Shown: positions 1 to 6,871 of the stretch, in pieces
Numbering within the stretch: the first letter of the stretch is position 1
Layout of the letters: the number at the start of each line of letters is the position of its first letter
Source of the DNA: JBBDSH01 sp040905045
Lineage (GTDB): Bacteria > Pseudomonadota > Gammaproteobacteria > Eutrophobiales > Eutrophobiaceae
Direction of reading: 5' to 3'
DNA length: 10,576 nucleotides
Assembly: GCA_040905045.1 (NCBI GenBank)
Contig: JBBDSH010000022.1
Span: 1 to 10,576 of the forward strand
Position numbers and translations under genes: made by a program
Notes under the pieces: model-generated
What the model was told of the DNA's origin: nothing
The model's database searches: none
What the model saw: only the letters and a program-made list of their open reading frames with translations

Positions 1-5
1 CCCCC

Positions 6-47
6 GAGCCACGAGCCACGAGCCACGAGCCACGAGCCACGAGCCAC
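6..47. repeat. GAGCCAC heptamer tandem array, six perfect copies
   Basis: Six exact head-to-tail copies of the 7-bp unit GAGCCAC run from 6 to 47, preceded by five C residues at the window edge. No copy differs from the others, so the array is either recently expanded or kept uniform. It lies outside any credible gene, about 250 bp upstream of ndk. The unit length matches the two heptamer hairpins near der, but the unit sequence differs (GTGGCTC on the other strand, against GTRAGGN). Whether it is one arm of a similar hairpin cannot be judged because the left flank is outside the window. Confidence 0.95.
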
Positions 48-296
48 GGATTTTATTGATTTTACGGCAAATTCGACCGCCCGTTGTTTCAAGGCATCAG
101 TTTAGTACGTATAATCGCGCAGGGAATTCGTCGGATTATGGGCGATTCCGGGTGATAAGCGGGAAACGGCCCATATTATTGATTCTGTTCGCCGAGCCGC
201 CGGTTCTTCAAATAGCCGAAAATATCTCGCCGCTTGCCTTGTCGAGCACCCGTATCCCGACCGATTTCTTAACAATACACAGGGAGCCAAATATTA
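48..296. other. Non-coding leader region upstream of ndk
   Basis: This 249-bp stretch holds no convincing gene. The only reading frame of any length begins with TTG at 56, lacks a ribosome binding site and any family resemblance, and runs into ndk. The region contains one good -10-like hexamer (TATAAT at 110-115) and, at its end, the AGGGAG ribosome binding site of ndk at 281-286. I see no terminator hairpin, tRNA or recognisable riboswitch. If the -10 box is used, ndk has a leader of about 175 nt. Confidence 0.5.
87..115 (+). promoter_or_regulatory. Candidate sigma-70 promoter for the ndk operon
   Basis: A perfect TATAAT -10 hexamer lies at 110-115. With a 17-bp spacer the -35 position (87-92) reads TTTCAA, only 3 of 6 matches to TTGACA. 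TTGTTT at 84-89 is a better hexamer but would need a 20-bp spacer. There is no TGn extension. Transcription would start near 122. The -10 box is convincing and the -35 is weak. Confidence 0.35.
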
Positions 297-737
297 ATGA
301 GCATTGAACAAACCCTTTCGATTATCAAGCCGGATGCGGTAGCAAAGAACATCATCGGCGAGATTTATACCCGCTTCGAGAAGGCGGGGCTGAAGATCGT
401 CGCCGCCCGGATGCTGCGTCTGAACGCGGATCAGGCCGGTGAATTTTATGCCGTACACAGTGACAAGCCGTTTTATCAGGAATTGATCGACTTCATGATT
501 TCGGGACCGGTCATGGTACAGGTTCTGGAGGGGGAGAATGCCGTCGCCAGAAACCGCGAACTCATGGGCGCCACCTTCCCGAAAAACGCCGATCCCGGTA
601 CCATCCGCGCCGATTTCTGCGACGCTGAAGGCGACCAGGGTGAAAACGCGGTACACGGCTCCGACAGTGCCGAGAACGCGAAAAAGGAAATTGCCTTCTT
701 TTTCAAGCCGGAGGATATCTGTGAACGCAGCAGATAA
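297..737 (+). CDS. ndk: Nucleoside diphosphate kinase
   Basis: Ndk transfers the gamma-phosphate of ATP to other (deoxy)nucleoside diphosphates through a phosphohistidine intermediate, balancing cytosolic NTP and dNTP pools. The 146-residue product has the family features: an N-terminal TLSIIKPDAV strand with ATP-contacting K11, the middle ISGPVMVQVLEGENA segment (69-82), and the active-site loop NAVHGSDS with catalytic H120. Bacterial homologues are usually about 141-143 residues. The extra length is a short insertion in the CDAEGDQGEN stretch (108-117) just before the active site. The ATG at 297 is preceded by AGGGAG with a slightly long 10-nt spacing. The gene is first in a tight run and ends 8 nt before rlmN, so the two are probably cotranscribed. 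Confidence 0.98.
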   Translation: MSIEQTLSIIKPDAVAKNIIGEIYTRFEKAGLKIVAARMLRLNADQAGEFYAVHSDKPFYQELIDFMISGPVMVQVLEGENAVARNRELMGATFPKNADPGTIRADFCDAEGDQGENAVHGSDSAENAKKEIAFFFKPEDICERSR

Positions 738-745
738 GGGGAAAA

Positions 746-1834
746 GTGAGTAAGATCAACTTTTTCGATCTGGACCAGACCGCCATGCGTGATTTCTTTA
801 CCGCAATGGCTGAGAAACCCTATCGCGCCACCCAGGTGATGAAATGGATGTATCACCGGGGTGTCATTGATTTCGGACTCATGACCGATATCAGCCTGAA
901 ACTGCGCCGTGACCTGGAGAACGGCATCCGGTTCACACTTCCCGAGATTGTCTCCGAGCAGATCTCCGCCGACGGCACGCGCAAATGGCTGATGCGCGTC
1001 GACGGCAATAATTCCGTCGAAGCCGTATTCATACCGGAAACCGATCGCGGTACCCTTTGTGTTTCTTCCCAGGCCGGTTGTGCACTGAACTGCAGCTTTT
1101 GTTCCACCGGCAAGCAGGGATTCAGCCGCAACCTGAGCGTGGCCGAAATCATCGGCCAGGTCTGGCTGGCCAACCGGCAGCTGGGCTATTTCGACGACGG
1201 CAACCGCCGTATCAGCAACATTGTCATGATGGGCATGGGCGAACCCCTGCTGAATTTCGATAATGTCGTCGGCGCCATGTCACTGATGACCGATGACCTG
1301 GGCTTCGGCCTGGCCGGCAAACGCGTCACTCTGAGCACCGCCGGAATTATCCCGGCTATCGATAAACTGGCCGACCGCTGCCGGGTCAGCCTGGCCGTTT
1401 CGCTGCACGCCCCCAATGACGAATTGCGTAACGAACTGGTACCCATTAACCGCCATTATCCCGTCAGGGAACTGCTGGCTGCCTGCGAACGGTACAGCAG
1501 CACCATCGGGGAATCGATCACCTATGAGTATGTCATGCTGAAAGACGTCAATGACGGTGAAGCAGAGGCCCGGCAGCTGGCCCACCTGCTCAAGGGCCGT
1601 GCGGCAAAAATCAACCTGATCCCGTTCAATCCTTTCCCCGGATCAGGCTATACTCGATCCCCGTTACGCAATATAGACCGGTTCCGCGAGATACTGGTGG
1701 ATTCGGGGCTGATAACGATTACCCGCAAAACCCGGGGCGACGACATCGATGCCGCCTGTGGTCAGCTGGTCGGCAAAGTGGCACCTCGCGCCCGGAGATT
1801 GCAGGACAAGGAACAGATGGTGGCACAGACATGA
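746..1834 (+). CDS. rlmN: Dual-specificity 23S rRNA/tRNA adenine-C2 methyltransferase RlmN
   Basis: RlmN is a radical-SAM enzyme that methylates C2 of A2503 in 23S rRNA and of A37 in several tRNAs, supporting translational accuracy. The 362-residue protein has the radical-SAM CxxxCxxC cluster as C112-ALN-C116-SF-C119, the GMGEPLLN motif (163-170), the SLHAPNDELRNELVPINR block (219-236), and near the C-terminus RKTRGDDIDAACGQL. In that last block C338 corresponds to the methyl-carrying cysteine. Length and motifs are complete. The start is GTG at 746, with AAGGGG (736-741) overlapping the ndk stop codon as ribosome binding site. An upstream extension is excluded by the ndk end. Its stop overlaps the pilW start in an ATGA (1831-1834), implying translational coupling. 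Cfr-type C8 methylases are related, but synteny and motifs favour RlmN. Confidence 0.98.
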   Translation: MSKINFFDLDQTAMRDFFTAMAEKPYRATQVMKWMYHRGVIDFGLMTDISLKLRRDLENGIRFTLPEIVSEQISADGTRKWLMRVDGNNSVEAVFIPETDRGTLCVSSQAGCALNCSFCSTGKQGFSRNLSVAEIIGQVWLANRQLGYFDDGNRRISNIVMMGMGEPLLNFDNVVGAMSLMTDDLGFGLAGKRVTLSTAGIIPAIDKLADRCRVSLAVSLHAPNDELRNELVPINRHYPVRELLAACERYSSTIGESITYEYVMLKDVNDGEAEARQLAHLLKGRAAKINLIPFNPFPGSGYTRSPLRNIDRFREILVDSGLITITRKTRGDDIDAACGQLVGKVAPRARRLQDKEQMVAQT

Positions 1835-2595
1835 GAATACAGCGGCTATTGATACTGGGCTTCGCTCTCCTGGTCGCCGGGTGTGCCGGCGATAGCGGTA
1901 ATATCAGGCCCGGCACTTCAAGCAATGAGGCCGCCGAAGCGAATCTGGACCTGGGTATTGAATATATGCGGCGGGGCGAATATGAAACGGCGCTGGAAAA
2001 ACTCAACAGGGCCAATAAAGCCGACCCCCGTTACCATGCCGTTTACAATGCCTATGGCCTTCTCTATGAGCGACTGGGTGAATACGAACAGGCAGAAAAG
2101 CATTACAGGACCGGCCTGAGCCTGAACAGCAAGGACTCCATGATCCGCAACAATTACGGTCTTTTCCTGTGCAACAGAGGGAGATACAGTGAAGCGGAAG
2201 AACAATTTCTGCAGGCTGCCTCAAATCCGCTTTATGACAGTCCCGACATTGCCATGTCCAATGCAGGAACCTGCGCCAGGGAGGACGGTGACATGGAAAA
2301 AGCGGAAGAATACTTCCGCCGTGCGTTAAAATCCAACCCCAACATACCCAGCGCATTGAAACAGATGTCGCAAATTTCTTTCGAAAAAGAAAACTACCTG
2401 TCGGCCCGCGCCTATCTCCAGCGATATCTGGAAAATGCCCGCCATACTGCGGAGACTCTGTGGCTGGGGATCCGGATAGAACGGAAGCTGGGAGACAAAG
2501 ATGCCGAATCCAGCTACGGATTATTGCTCAGGAACAATTTTCCGGATTCGGAGGAAGCCACGCTTTATAACTCATCAAGAAACAGAAACCAATGA
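1831..2595 (+). CDS. pilW: Type IV pilus biogenesis lipoprotein PilW/PilF (TPR protein)
   Basis: PilW (PilF in Pseudomonas) is an outer-membrane TPR lipoprotein needed for multimerisation and outer-membrane localisation of the type IV pilus secretin PilQ. The 254-residue product begins with a lipoprotein signal (hydrophobic residues 5-16, lipobox LVAGC, lipidated C18). From about residue 36 it consists of TPR helices: the units around EYMRRGEYETALEKL, LLYERLGEYEQAEKHY, LFLCNRGRYSEAEEQF, GDMEKAEEYFRRAL and KENYLSARAYLQRYL are readable by eye, about five to six repeats. It overlaps rlmN by an ATGA and rodZ by another ATGA (2592-2595). The position between rlmN and rodZ is where pilW/pilF sits in many gammaproteobacteria. 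No other pilus gene is in the window, so a pilus is inferred, not shown. Confidence 0.95.
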   Translation: MRIQRLLILGFALLVAGCAGDSGNIRPGTSSNEAAEANLDLGIEYMRRGEYETALEKLNRANKADPRYHAVYNAYGLLYERLGEYEQAEKHYRTGLSLNSKDSMIRNNYGLFLCNRGRYSEAEEQFLQAASNPLYDSPDIAMSNAGTCAREDGDMEKAEEYFRRALKSNPNIPSALKQMSQISFEKENYLSARAYLQRYLENARHTAETLWLGIRIERKLGDKDAESSYGLLLRNNFPDSEEATLYNSSRNRNQ

Positions 2596-3476
2596 ACGAG
2601 TCGGGGCAGGTAACGCAGGATGAACCTGCCGTGTCCATCGGCGAAACGCTGAAGAATCTCCGTGAAGAAAGGAATCTTTCGGTAACGGAAATCGCCGGAA
2701 GATTGCATCTGGACCCCAGGATTATCGAACTTCTGGAACGTGACGCCTTCGAGGATTTGCCGGCCGGTATATTCGTCCGCGGCTACATCCGTAATTACGC
2801 CAAGCAGCTTGAAGTAGATCCCGAACGGCTTATCGAGATTTATGATGAAACAGGCGGTGAGGAAGAACCGGAGATCATTCCCGAGGTCAAACACCCCCGT
2901 CAGACCAGCAGTAGTGACAAGCCGGTCAAGGCCTTTACCTATTTGCTGACCCTGATCCTGGTAATCCTGTTGATTGCCTGGTGGCAGAGCAACTTTCTGA
3001 TTACAGACATCACCGACAAGGCCTTCCCGGACAAGAGCGATCGCGGCCAGCCGCCTGCTTTTGATTACCCCTTCGAAGTCGTCAAACACCCCGATATACA
3101 GTACTACGAAAAACCGCCTCCGATCGAAATTGAACCGCGGGCAGAAACCGAAACGGCAAATCAGTCAGCGGGATTATCCACGCAAGAAGCCGTGACGGAT
3201 TCCGCAAGCGAAACTATAACCCGTTCGGCCAATGGCCCCGATGAAGTCATAATGAGGCTTTCCGCCGATTCCTGGATCGAGGTTCGCGATGCCGACGGCC
3301 GGGAAATCTATGTCAATCTCGCCCGGGCCGGTGAAACACTTGTCCTGCGCGGCAGGGCTCCCTTTTCCGTATTGCTCGGCTTTGCCCAGGGTGTGGAAAT
3401 TACATTCAACGGCAAAGAGTTTGATTCCGCCTCCCACTCGCGTTCCGGGGTGGCGCGCTTCACACTGGGGGAGTAG
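2592..3476 (+). CDS. rodZ: Cytoskeletal cell-shape protein RodZ
   Basis: RodZ is an inner-membrane protein linking the MreB cytoskeleton to the peptidoglycan elongation machinery and so maintains rod shape. The 294-residue product shows the three-part layout. Residues about 15-85 form a cytoplasmic helix-turn-helix of the Xre-like/HTH_25 type (IGETLKNLREERNLSVTEIA, then GIFVRGYIRNYAKQLEVD). One transmembrane helix follows at about 114-131 (FTYLLTLILVILLIAWW). After a charged and proline-rich linker comes a periplasmic beta domain (DUF4115-type, about 217-292; SADSWIEVRDADGREIY). It is translationally coupled to pilW through ATGA. In the usual gammaproteobacterial order ispG comes next, but here rodZ is followed by a 92-nt gap and hisS. 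The rod-shape role is established for the family and inferred here. Confidence 0.95.
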   Translation: MNESGQVTQDEPAVSIGETLKNLREERNLSVTEIAGRLHLDPRIIELLERDAFEDLPAGIFVRGYIRNYAKQLEVDPERLIEIYDETGGEEEPEIIPEVKHPRQTSSSDKPVKAFTYLLTLILVILLIAWWQSNFLITDITDKAFPDKSDRGQPPAFDYPFEVVKHPDIQYYEKPPPIEIEPRAETETANQSAGLSTQEAVTDSASETITRSANGPDEVIMRLSADSWIEVRDADGREIYVNLARAGETLVLRGRAPFSVLLGFAQGVEITFNGKEFDSASHSRSGVARFTLGE

Positions 3477-3513
3477 CCGGTTACGAACCACCGGCCCATG
3501 GTCTGTTACAATA

Positions 3514-3522
3514 ATCCGCTGA
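3514..3522 (+). promoter_or_regulatory. Candidate extended -10 promoter for hisS
   Basis: The rodZ-hisS gap contains TGTTACAAT, an extended -10 (TG at 3514-3515, one base, then TACAAT at 3517-3522). No -35 hexamer is visible at 16-18 bp spacing, as is common for extended -10 promoters. Transcription would start near 3529, giving a leader of about 40 nt before the TTG start of hisS. No terminator-like hairpin separates it from rodZ, so read-through from upstream is also possible. Confidence 0.45.
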
Positions 3523-3568
3523 ACCGCCGCGTCCGCTGCATGAAACACCCGATTCCTGGAGGAGATAC

Positions 3569-4843
3569 TTGGCCGAACCATTGAAAGCCGTAAGGGGCAT
3601 GCACGATATCCTGCCGGACGCCACGCCCGCCTGGCAGTTTGTCGAGCAAACTATTACCGCAATCCTGCAACGCTACGGTTATCAGGAGATTCGCCTGCCC
3701 GTTCTGGAAAAGACGGAACTGTTCGAGCGCTCCATCGGCGAGGAAACCGATATTGTCTCCAAGGAAATGTATACCTTTACCGACCGCAGCGGCGAAAGCC
3801 TGACGCTGCGGCCGGAAGGCACCGCCGGCGGCGTGCGCGCCGGCCTGGAACACGGCCTGTTTCACAACACCAGCCGGCGCCTCTGGTACATGGGACCGAT
3901 GTTCCGCCATGAACGGCCGCAGAAGGGACGCACCCGGCAGTTCCACCAGATTGGCGTGGAGGCCTTCGGCCTGGCGGGAGCGGACGTCGATGCGGAACTG
4001 ATCATCATGTGCGCCCGCTTCTGGCGGGAACTGGGCCTGGACGGGCTGCAACTGGAAATCAACACCCTCGGAACACCGGAATCCCGGCAGCAATACCGCC
4101 GCGTCCTGACGGATTATTTTCGCGATCACAAAGACAAGCTGGATGAGGACAGCCGCCGTCGGCTGGACAGCAACCCGCTGCGTATACTGGACAGCAAGAA
4201 CAAGGAGTTGCGCGGGCTGATCGAGGCCGCACCCGTCATGACCGATTATCTGGACACGGAGTCCCTGGACCATTTCACACGCCTTAAAGAGCTTATTGAT
4301 GCCGCCGGCGTGGCATACCGCTTCAACCCGAGACTGGTGCGGGGGCTTGATTACTACAACCGCACGGTATTCGAGTGGCTGACCGACAAACTCGGCGCCC
4401 AGGGAGCGGTCTGTGCCGGCGGGCGTTATGATGGTCTGGTCGAATACTTCGGCGGCAAACCGACACCGGCCATCGGCTTTGCCATGGGCCTGGAACGCCT
4501 TATCGGCCTGCTAGAAGCAAGCGAAGCCTCGTATGACACACCGCAGCCCCATGTCTATTTTGTCGTCGCCGGCGAAACGGCGGTGGATGCCGCCATGCGT
4601 CTTGCCGAGGAATGCCGGGACCGCCTGCCGGCACTGCGCCTGCTCATGCACTGCGGCGGCGGCAGCCTCAAGAGCCAGTTCAAAAAGGCGGACAAATCCG
4701 GGGCCGATATCGCCGTCATCCTTGGCGACGAAGAAGTCCGGCGCCGTGTTGCCGCCATCAAGCCCCTGCGCATGGACGGTGAGCAGATTGAAGTCGACTG
4801 GGCGGCTTTGCCGGGCACCCTCGAGCAGATGCTGCGGCTGTAA
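3569..4843 (+). CDS. hisS: Histidine--tRNA ligase (class II)
   Basis: HisRS charges tRNA-His with histidine in the cytosol. The 424-residue product is full length. It opens with the family signature AVRGMHDILPD (7-17). It carries TLRPEGTAG (79-87), motif 2 with GPMFRHERPQKGRTRQFHQ (109-127; R113 contacts ATP), the histidine-binding LVRGLDYYNRTVFEW (256-270; R258 is the catalytic arginine), AGGRYDGLVEYFGG (283-296), and motif 3 AIGFAMGLERL (301-311). The anticodon-binding domain covers about 327-424. The start is TTG at 3569: the strong GGAGGAG at 3558-3564 is 4 nt upstream, and the resulting N-terminus aligns with the family, whereas no ATG or GTG in frame fits. It has its own candidate promoter and is followed after 87 nt by yfgM. 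Confidence 0.98.
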   Translation: MAEPLKAVRGMHDILPDATPAWQFVEQTITAILQRYGYQEIRLPVLEKTELFERSIGEETDIVSKEMYTFTDRSGESLTLRPEGTAGGVRAGLEHGLFHNTSRRLWYMGPMFRHERPQKGRTRQFHQIGVEAFGLAGADVDAELIIMCARFWRELGLDGLQLEINTLGTPESRQQYRRVLTDYFRDHKDKLDEDSRRRLDSNPLRILDSKNKELRGLIEAAPVMTDYLDTESLDHFTRLKELIDAAGVAYRFNPRLVRGLDYYNRTVFEWLTDKLGAQGAVCAGGRYDGLVEYFGGKPTPAIGFAMGLERLIGLLEASEASYDTPQPHVYFVVAGETAVDAAMRLAEECRDRLPALRLLMHCGGGSLKSQFKKADKSGADIAVILGDEEVRRRVAAIKPLRMDGEQIEVDWAALPGTLEQMLRL

Positions 4844-4873
4844 ATCGTTCCCCGGCAACCCCGGTAAATACGT

Positions 4874-4879
4874 TATAAT
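4874..4879 (+). promoter_or_regulatory. Candidate -10 box for yfgM-bamB
   Basis: A perfect TATAAT at 4874-4879 lies in the 87-nt hisS-yfgM gap. The -35 region at 16-17 bp spacing is CG-rich and poor (best CCGGCA at 4852-4857, 3 of 6). Transcription would start near 4886 with a leader of about 45 nt, similar in layout to hisS. Only the -10 hexamer supports the call. Confidence 0.35.
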
Positions 4880-4930
4880 CGGGATTTTTGTCCTGACATA
4901 CCTGTCAAACAAGTCTTCGGGAGAGATCCA

Positions 4931-5572
4931 TTGGACGTCTACAGAACTGAAGAAGAACAAGTCGAAGCCCTGAAGAAATGGTGGGACGACAACGGCAAGT
5001 CCATCATCTTCGGCATTATCGTCGGCCTCGGCGCCGTTTTCGGCTGGCGCAGCTGGCAGGATCATAAAATCGCCCAGGCCGAAGCGGCATCGGAACTCTA
5101 CCAGACCATCCTCACCTCACTGCGCGCGGAAAAGCCCGCTGACGCGGAGGCCCCGGCAATGGAAATCATCAACAATTACTCGGGTACCGGTTATGCGGTT
5201 TTCGCCCGGCTGACCCTGGCAAAGCTTGCCGTGGAAGATGACAACTATGAACAGGCCGCCGAACACCTGGAACAGGCCCTGCAAATGAACGACACGCGGG
5301 CCCTGGATCTGGCAATCCGGCTGCGTCTGGCAAGAGTCCACCTGGCACGGCAGCAATACGATGATGCACTGGCACTGCTGCAAGTCAGAGAGCGGCGGGA
5401 ATACGCTTCCGCCTTTGATGAACTGAAAGGCGACATCCTGGCGCAAAAGGGCGACAGACAGGCCGCCCTGGAAGCCTACCGGCAGGCGCTGACGGCGGCG
5501 CAGTCACGTTCGGCCGACACCTCGGTACTGGAAATGAAAATGAACGATATGGGCGCCGGGTCGCCGGGATGA
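4931..5572 (+). CDS. yfgM: YfgM-type Sec translocon-associated membrane protein (tetratricopeptide family)
   Basis: YfgM is a bitopic inner-membrane protein that associates with SecYEG and, with PpiD, helps hand newly exported proteins to periplasmic chaperones. The 213-residue product has a short acidic N-terminus (DVYRTEEEQVEALKKWWDD), one transmembrane segment at about 24-39 (SIIFGIIVGLGAVFGW), and a periplasmic helical TPR-like region from about 45 (FARLTLAKLAVEDDNYEQAA, then LARVHLARQQYDDALALL). Length is normal for the family (E. coli about 206). The start is TTG at 4931 with a GGGAGAG ribosome binding site at 4919-4925. The next in-frame ATG would remove the membrane anchor. Its stop overlaps bamB by ATGA (5569-5572), so the two are coupled, as is typical of this gene pair. 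Confidence 0.93.
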   Translation: MDVYRTEEEQVEALKKWWDDNGKSIIFGIIVGLGAVFGWRSWQDHKIAQAEAASELYQTILTSLRAEKPADAEAPAMEIINNYSGTGYAVFARLTLAKLAVEDDNYEQAAEHLEQALQMNDTRALDLAIRLRLARVHLARQQYDDALALLQVRERREYASAFDELKGDILAQKGDRQAALEAYRQALTAAQSRSADTSVLEMKMNDMGAGSPG

Positions 5573-6738
5573 TGATCCGCGCATTCCTGTTATTACCCCT
5601 GCTTATCCTGATGGCCGGCTGCGGCACCATGGAGACCGTCGGCGGCTGGTTTTCATCCAAGGACAAGAACGTCAACCCGCCGACACCCCTGGTGGACGTG
5701 ACAACCACCATCAATGTGACCGAACTCTGGTCCCGGAATACCGGCAAAGGAACGGATAATCAATATCTGGAACTCACCCCCGCGGTAGCCGGCCAGCGTA
5801 TTTATATCGTCGATGCCGACGGCAGGCTGACCGCCATGGACGCCAGTAACGGCCGCGAATTGTGGGATGCCAGGGCCAGGGCACGCATCACCGGCGGACC
5901 CGGTCTCGGTTCGGACACGGTATTGCTCGGCACGGACCAGGGTGTGGTGATTGCCTATGCGGCCGCGGACGGCAAGGAGTTATGGCGCGCCAGGGTTTCC
6001 AGTGAAATCCTGTCACCACCGCAGCGATCCGGCAACACTGTCGTCGTCCGTACCCTCGACGGCAAGCTGTTCGGAATCAATGCCGCCAACGGCAACCGTA
6101 CCTGGGTCTATGACCGATCCGTCCCCAGCCTGACCCTGCGCGGCACCAGCCGGCCGGTTATAGAAGACGACATCGTGGTTAGCGGCTTCGATGGCGGCCG
6201 GCTGGTCAGTCTGGAGCTGGATTCCGGGCGCGTCCTGTGGGAAACCCGGGTTGCCGTGTCCCAGGGGCGTTCGGAACTGGAACAGATGGTGGATATCGAT
6301 TCGGAACCGGTCATCGTTGACGGGGTGATTTATGTGGTTACCTTTCAGGGGCAATTATCGGCTGTGGAGCTGGAGTCGGGCAGACTGCTCTGGAGTCGGG
6401 AAGTCTCCTCCTATGCCGGTTTCAGCGTCGATGACAATAATGTTTATGTCAGCGACGACAACAGCCAGGTACACGCCTATGATCGCTACAGCGGATCGCA
6501 ACTCTGGACACAGGATAAACTCCGGTTCAGGGAAATAACCGGGCCGGGCGACGTCGGTGATTATCTCGTGGTCGGTGATCTGGAAGGCTATCTTCACTGG
6601 ATGAACAAGGACGACGGCAGCTTTGCCGCCCGCAACCGCGTCTCGAAAAAGCGCATCATTGCCCAACCCGTCGTTGCGGGCAAATTTGTCTACGTTTACG
6701 GCACCGACGGAACACTTGCGGCCTATACTTACCGGTGA
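5569..6738 (+). CDS. bamB: Outer-membrane protein assembly factor BamB
   Basis: BamB is a lipoprotein of the BAM complex that binds BamA POTRA domains and aids insertion of beta-barrel proteins into the outer membrane. The 389-residue product starts with a lipoprotein signal (lipobox LMAGC, lipidated C18). From about residue 50 it forms an eight-bladed PQQ-type beta-propeller. Blade signatures repeat: GRLTAMDASNGRELW, GVVIAYAAADGKELW, GKLFGINAANGNRTW, GRLVSLELDSGRVLW, GQLSAVELESGRLLW, SQVHAYDRYSGSQLW, GYLHWMNKDDGSF, then a final strand DGTLAAYTYR. Tandem ATGs at 5569 and 5572 are both possible starts, and 5569 overlaps the yfgM stop. PQQ dehydrogenases share the fold but lack this lipoprotein start. 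The stop codon abuts a heptamer repeat hairpin. Confidence 0.97.
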   Translation: MMIRAFLLLPLLILMAGCGTMETVGGWFSSKDKNVNPPTPLVDVTTTINVTELWSRNTGKGTDNQYLELTPAVAGQRIYIVDADGRLTAMDASNGRELWDARARARITGGPGLGSDTVLLGTDQGVVIAYAAADGKELWRARVSSEILSPPQRSGNTVVVRTLDGKLFGINAANGNRTWVYDRSVPSLTLRGTSRPVIEDDIVVSGFDGGRLVSLELDSGRVLWETRVAVSQGRSELEQMVDIDSEPVIVDGVIYVVTFQGQLSAVELESGRLLWSREVSSYAGFSVDDNNVYVSDDNSQVHAYDRYSGSQLWTQDKLRFREITGPGDVGDYLVVGDLEGYLHWMNKDDGSFAARNRVSKKRIIAQPVVAGKFVYVYGTDGTLAAYTYR

Positions 6739-6810
6739 GTGAGGCGTGAGGGGTAAGGTGTGAGGAGTGTACTTATTTTTACACCTCACTCCTCTCTCTT
6801 CACTCCTCAC
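6739..6810. repeat. GTRAGGN heptamer inverted repeat (hairpin) after bamB
   Basis: Four G-rich heptamers begin at the base after the bamB stop: GTGAGGC (6739-6745), then units ending G, T and A to 6766, the third being GTAAGGT. Four complementary units run back from 6783 to 6810. The arms pair in register without bulges, 23 of 27 columns pairing if G-U is allowed, around an 18-nt loop (6766-6783). The innermost GTGAGG/CCTCAC is perfect and the third heptamer pair is the weakest. The only T-run (6776-6780) is inside the loop, so this is not a standard intrinsic terminator. It separates bamB from der (61 nt further on). Confidence 0.9.
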
Positions 6811-6871
6811 TGTTTAACACTGTCCAACAACCGGATGAATTTGAAGGTCGACCGGAATAGCATAGAGTTCC

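Noticed and set aside
56..307. 83-codon open frame upstream of ndk
   Set aside because: It starts with TTG without a ribosome binding site, shows no family resemblance, and overlaps the true ndk start. It looks like chance.
4851..4890. Terminator after hisS (CCCG ... CGGG followed by ATTTTT)
   Set aside because: The stem would be only 4 bp with a 17-nt loop that contains the TATAAT box. This is too weak to call.
6739..6810. Intrinsic terminator after bamB
   Set aside because: The T-run (6776-6780) is in the hairpin loop and not after the stem, so it does not fit a standard Rho-independent terminator.
6841..6868. der promoter TTGAAG with 16-bp spacer and TAGAGT
   Set aside because: It would start transcription at or inside the der start codon, leaving no leader, and both hexamers are weak.
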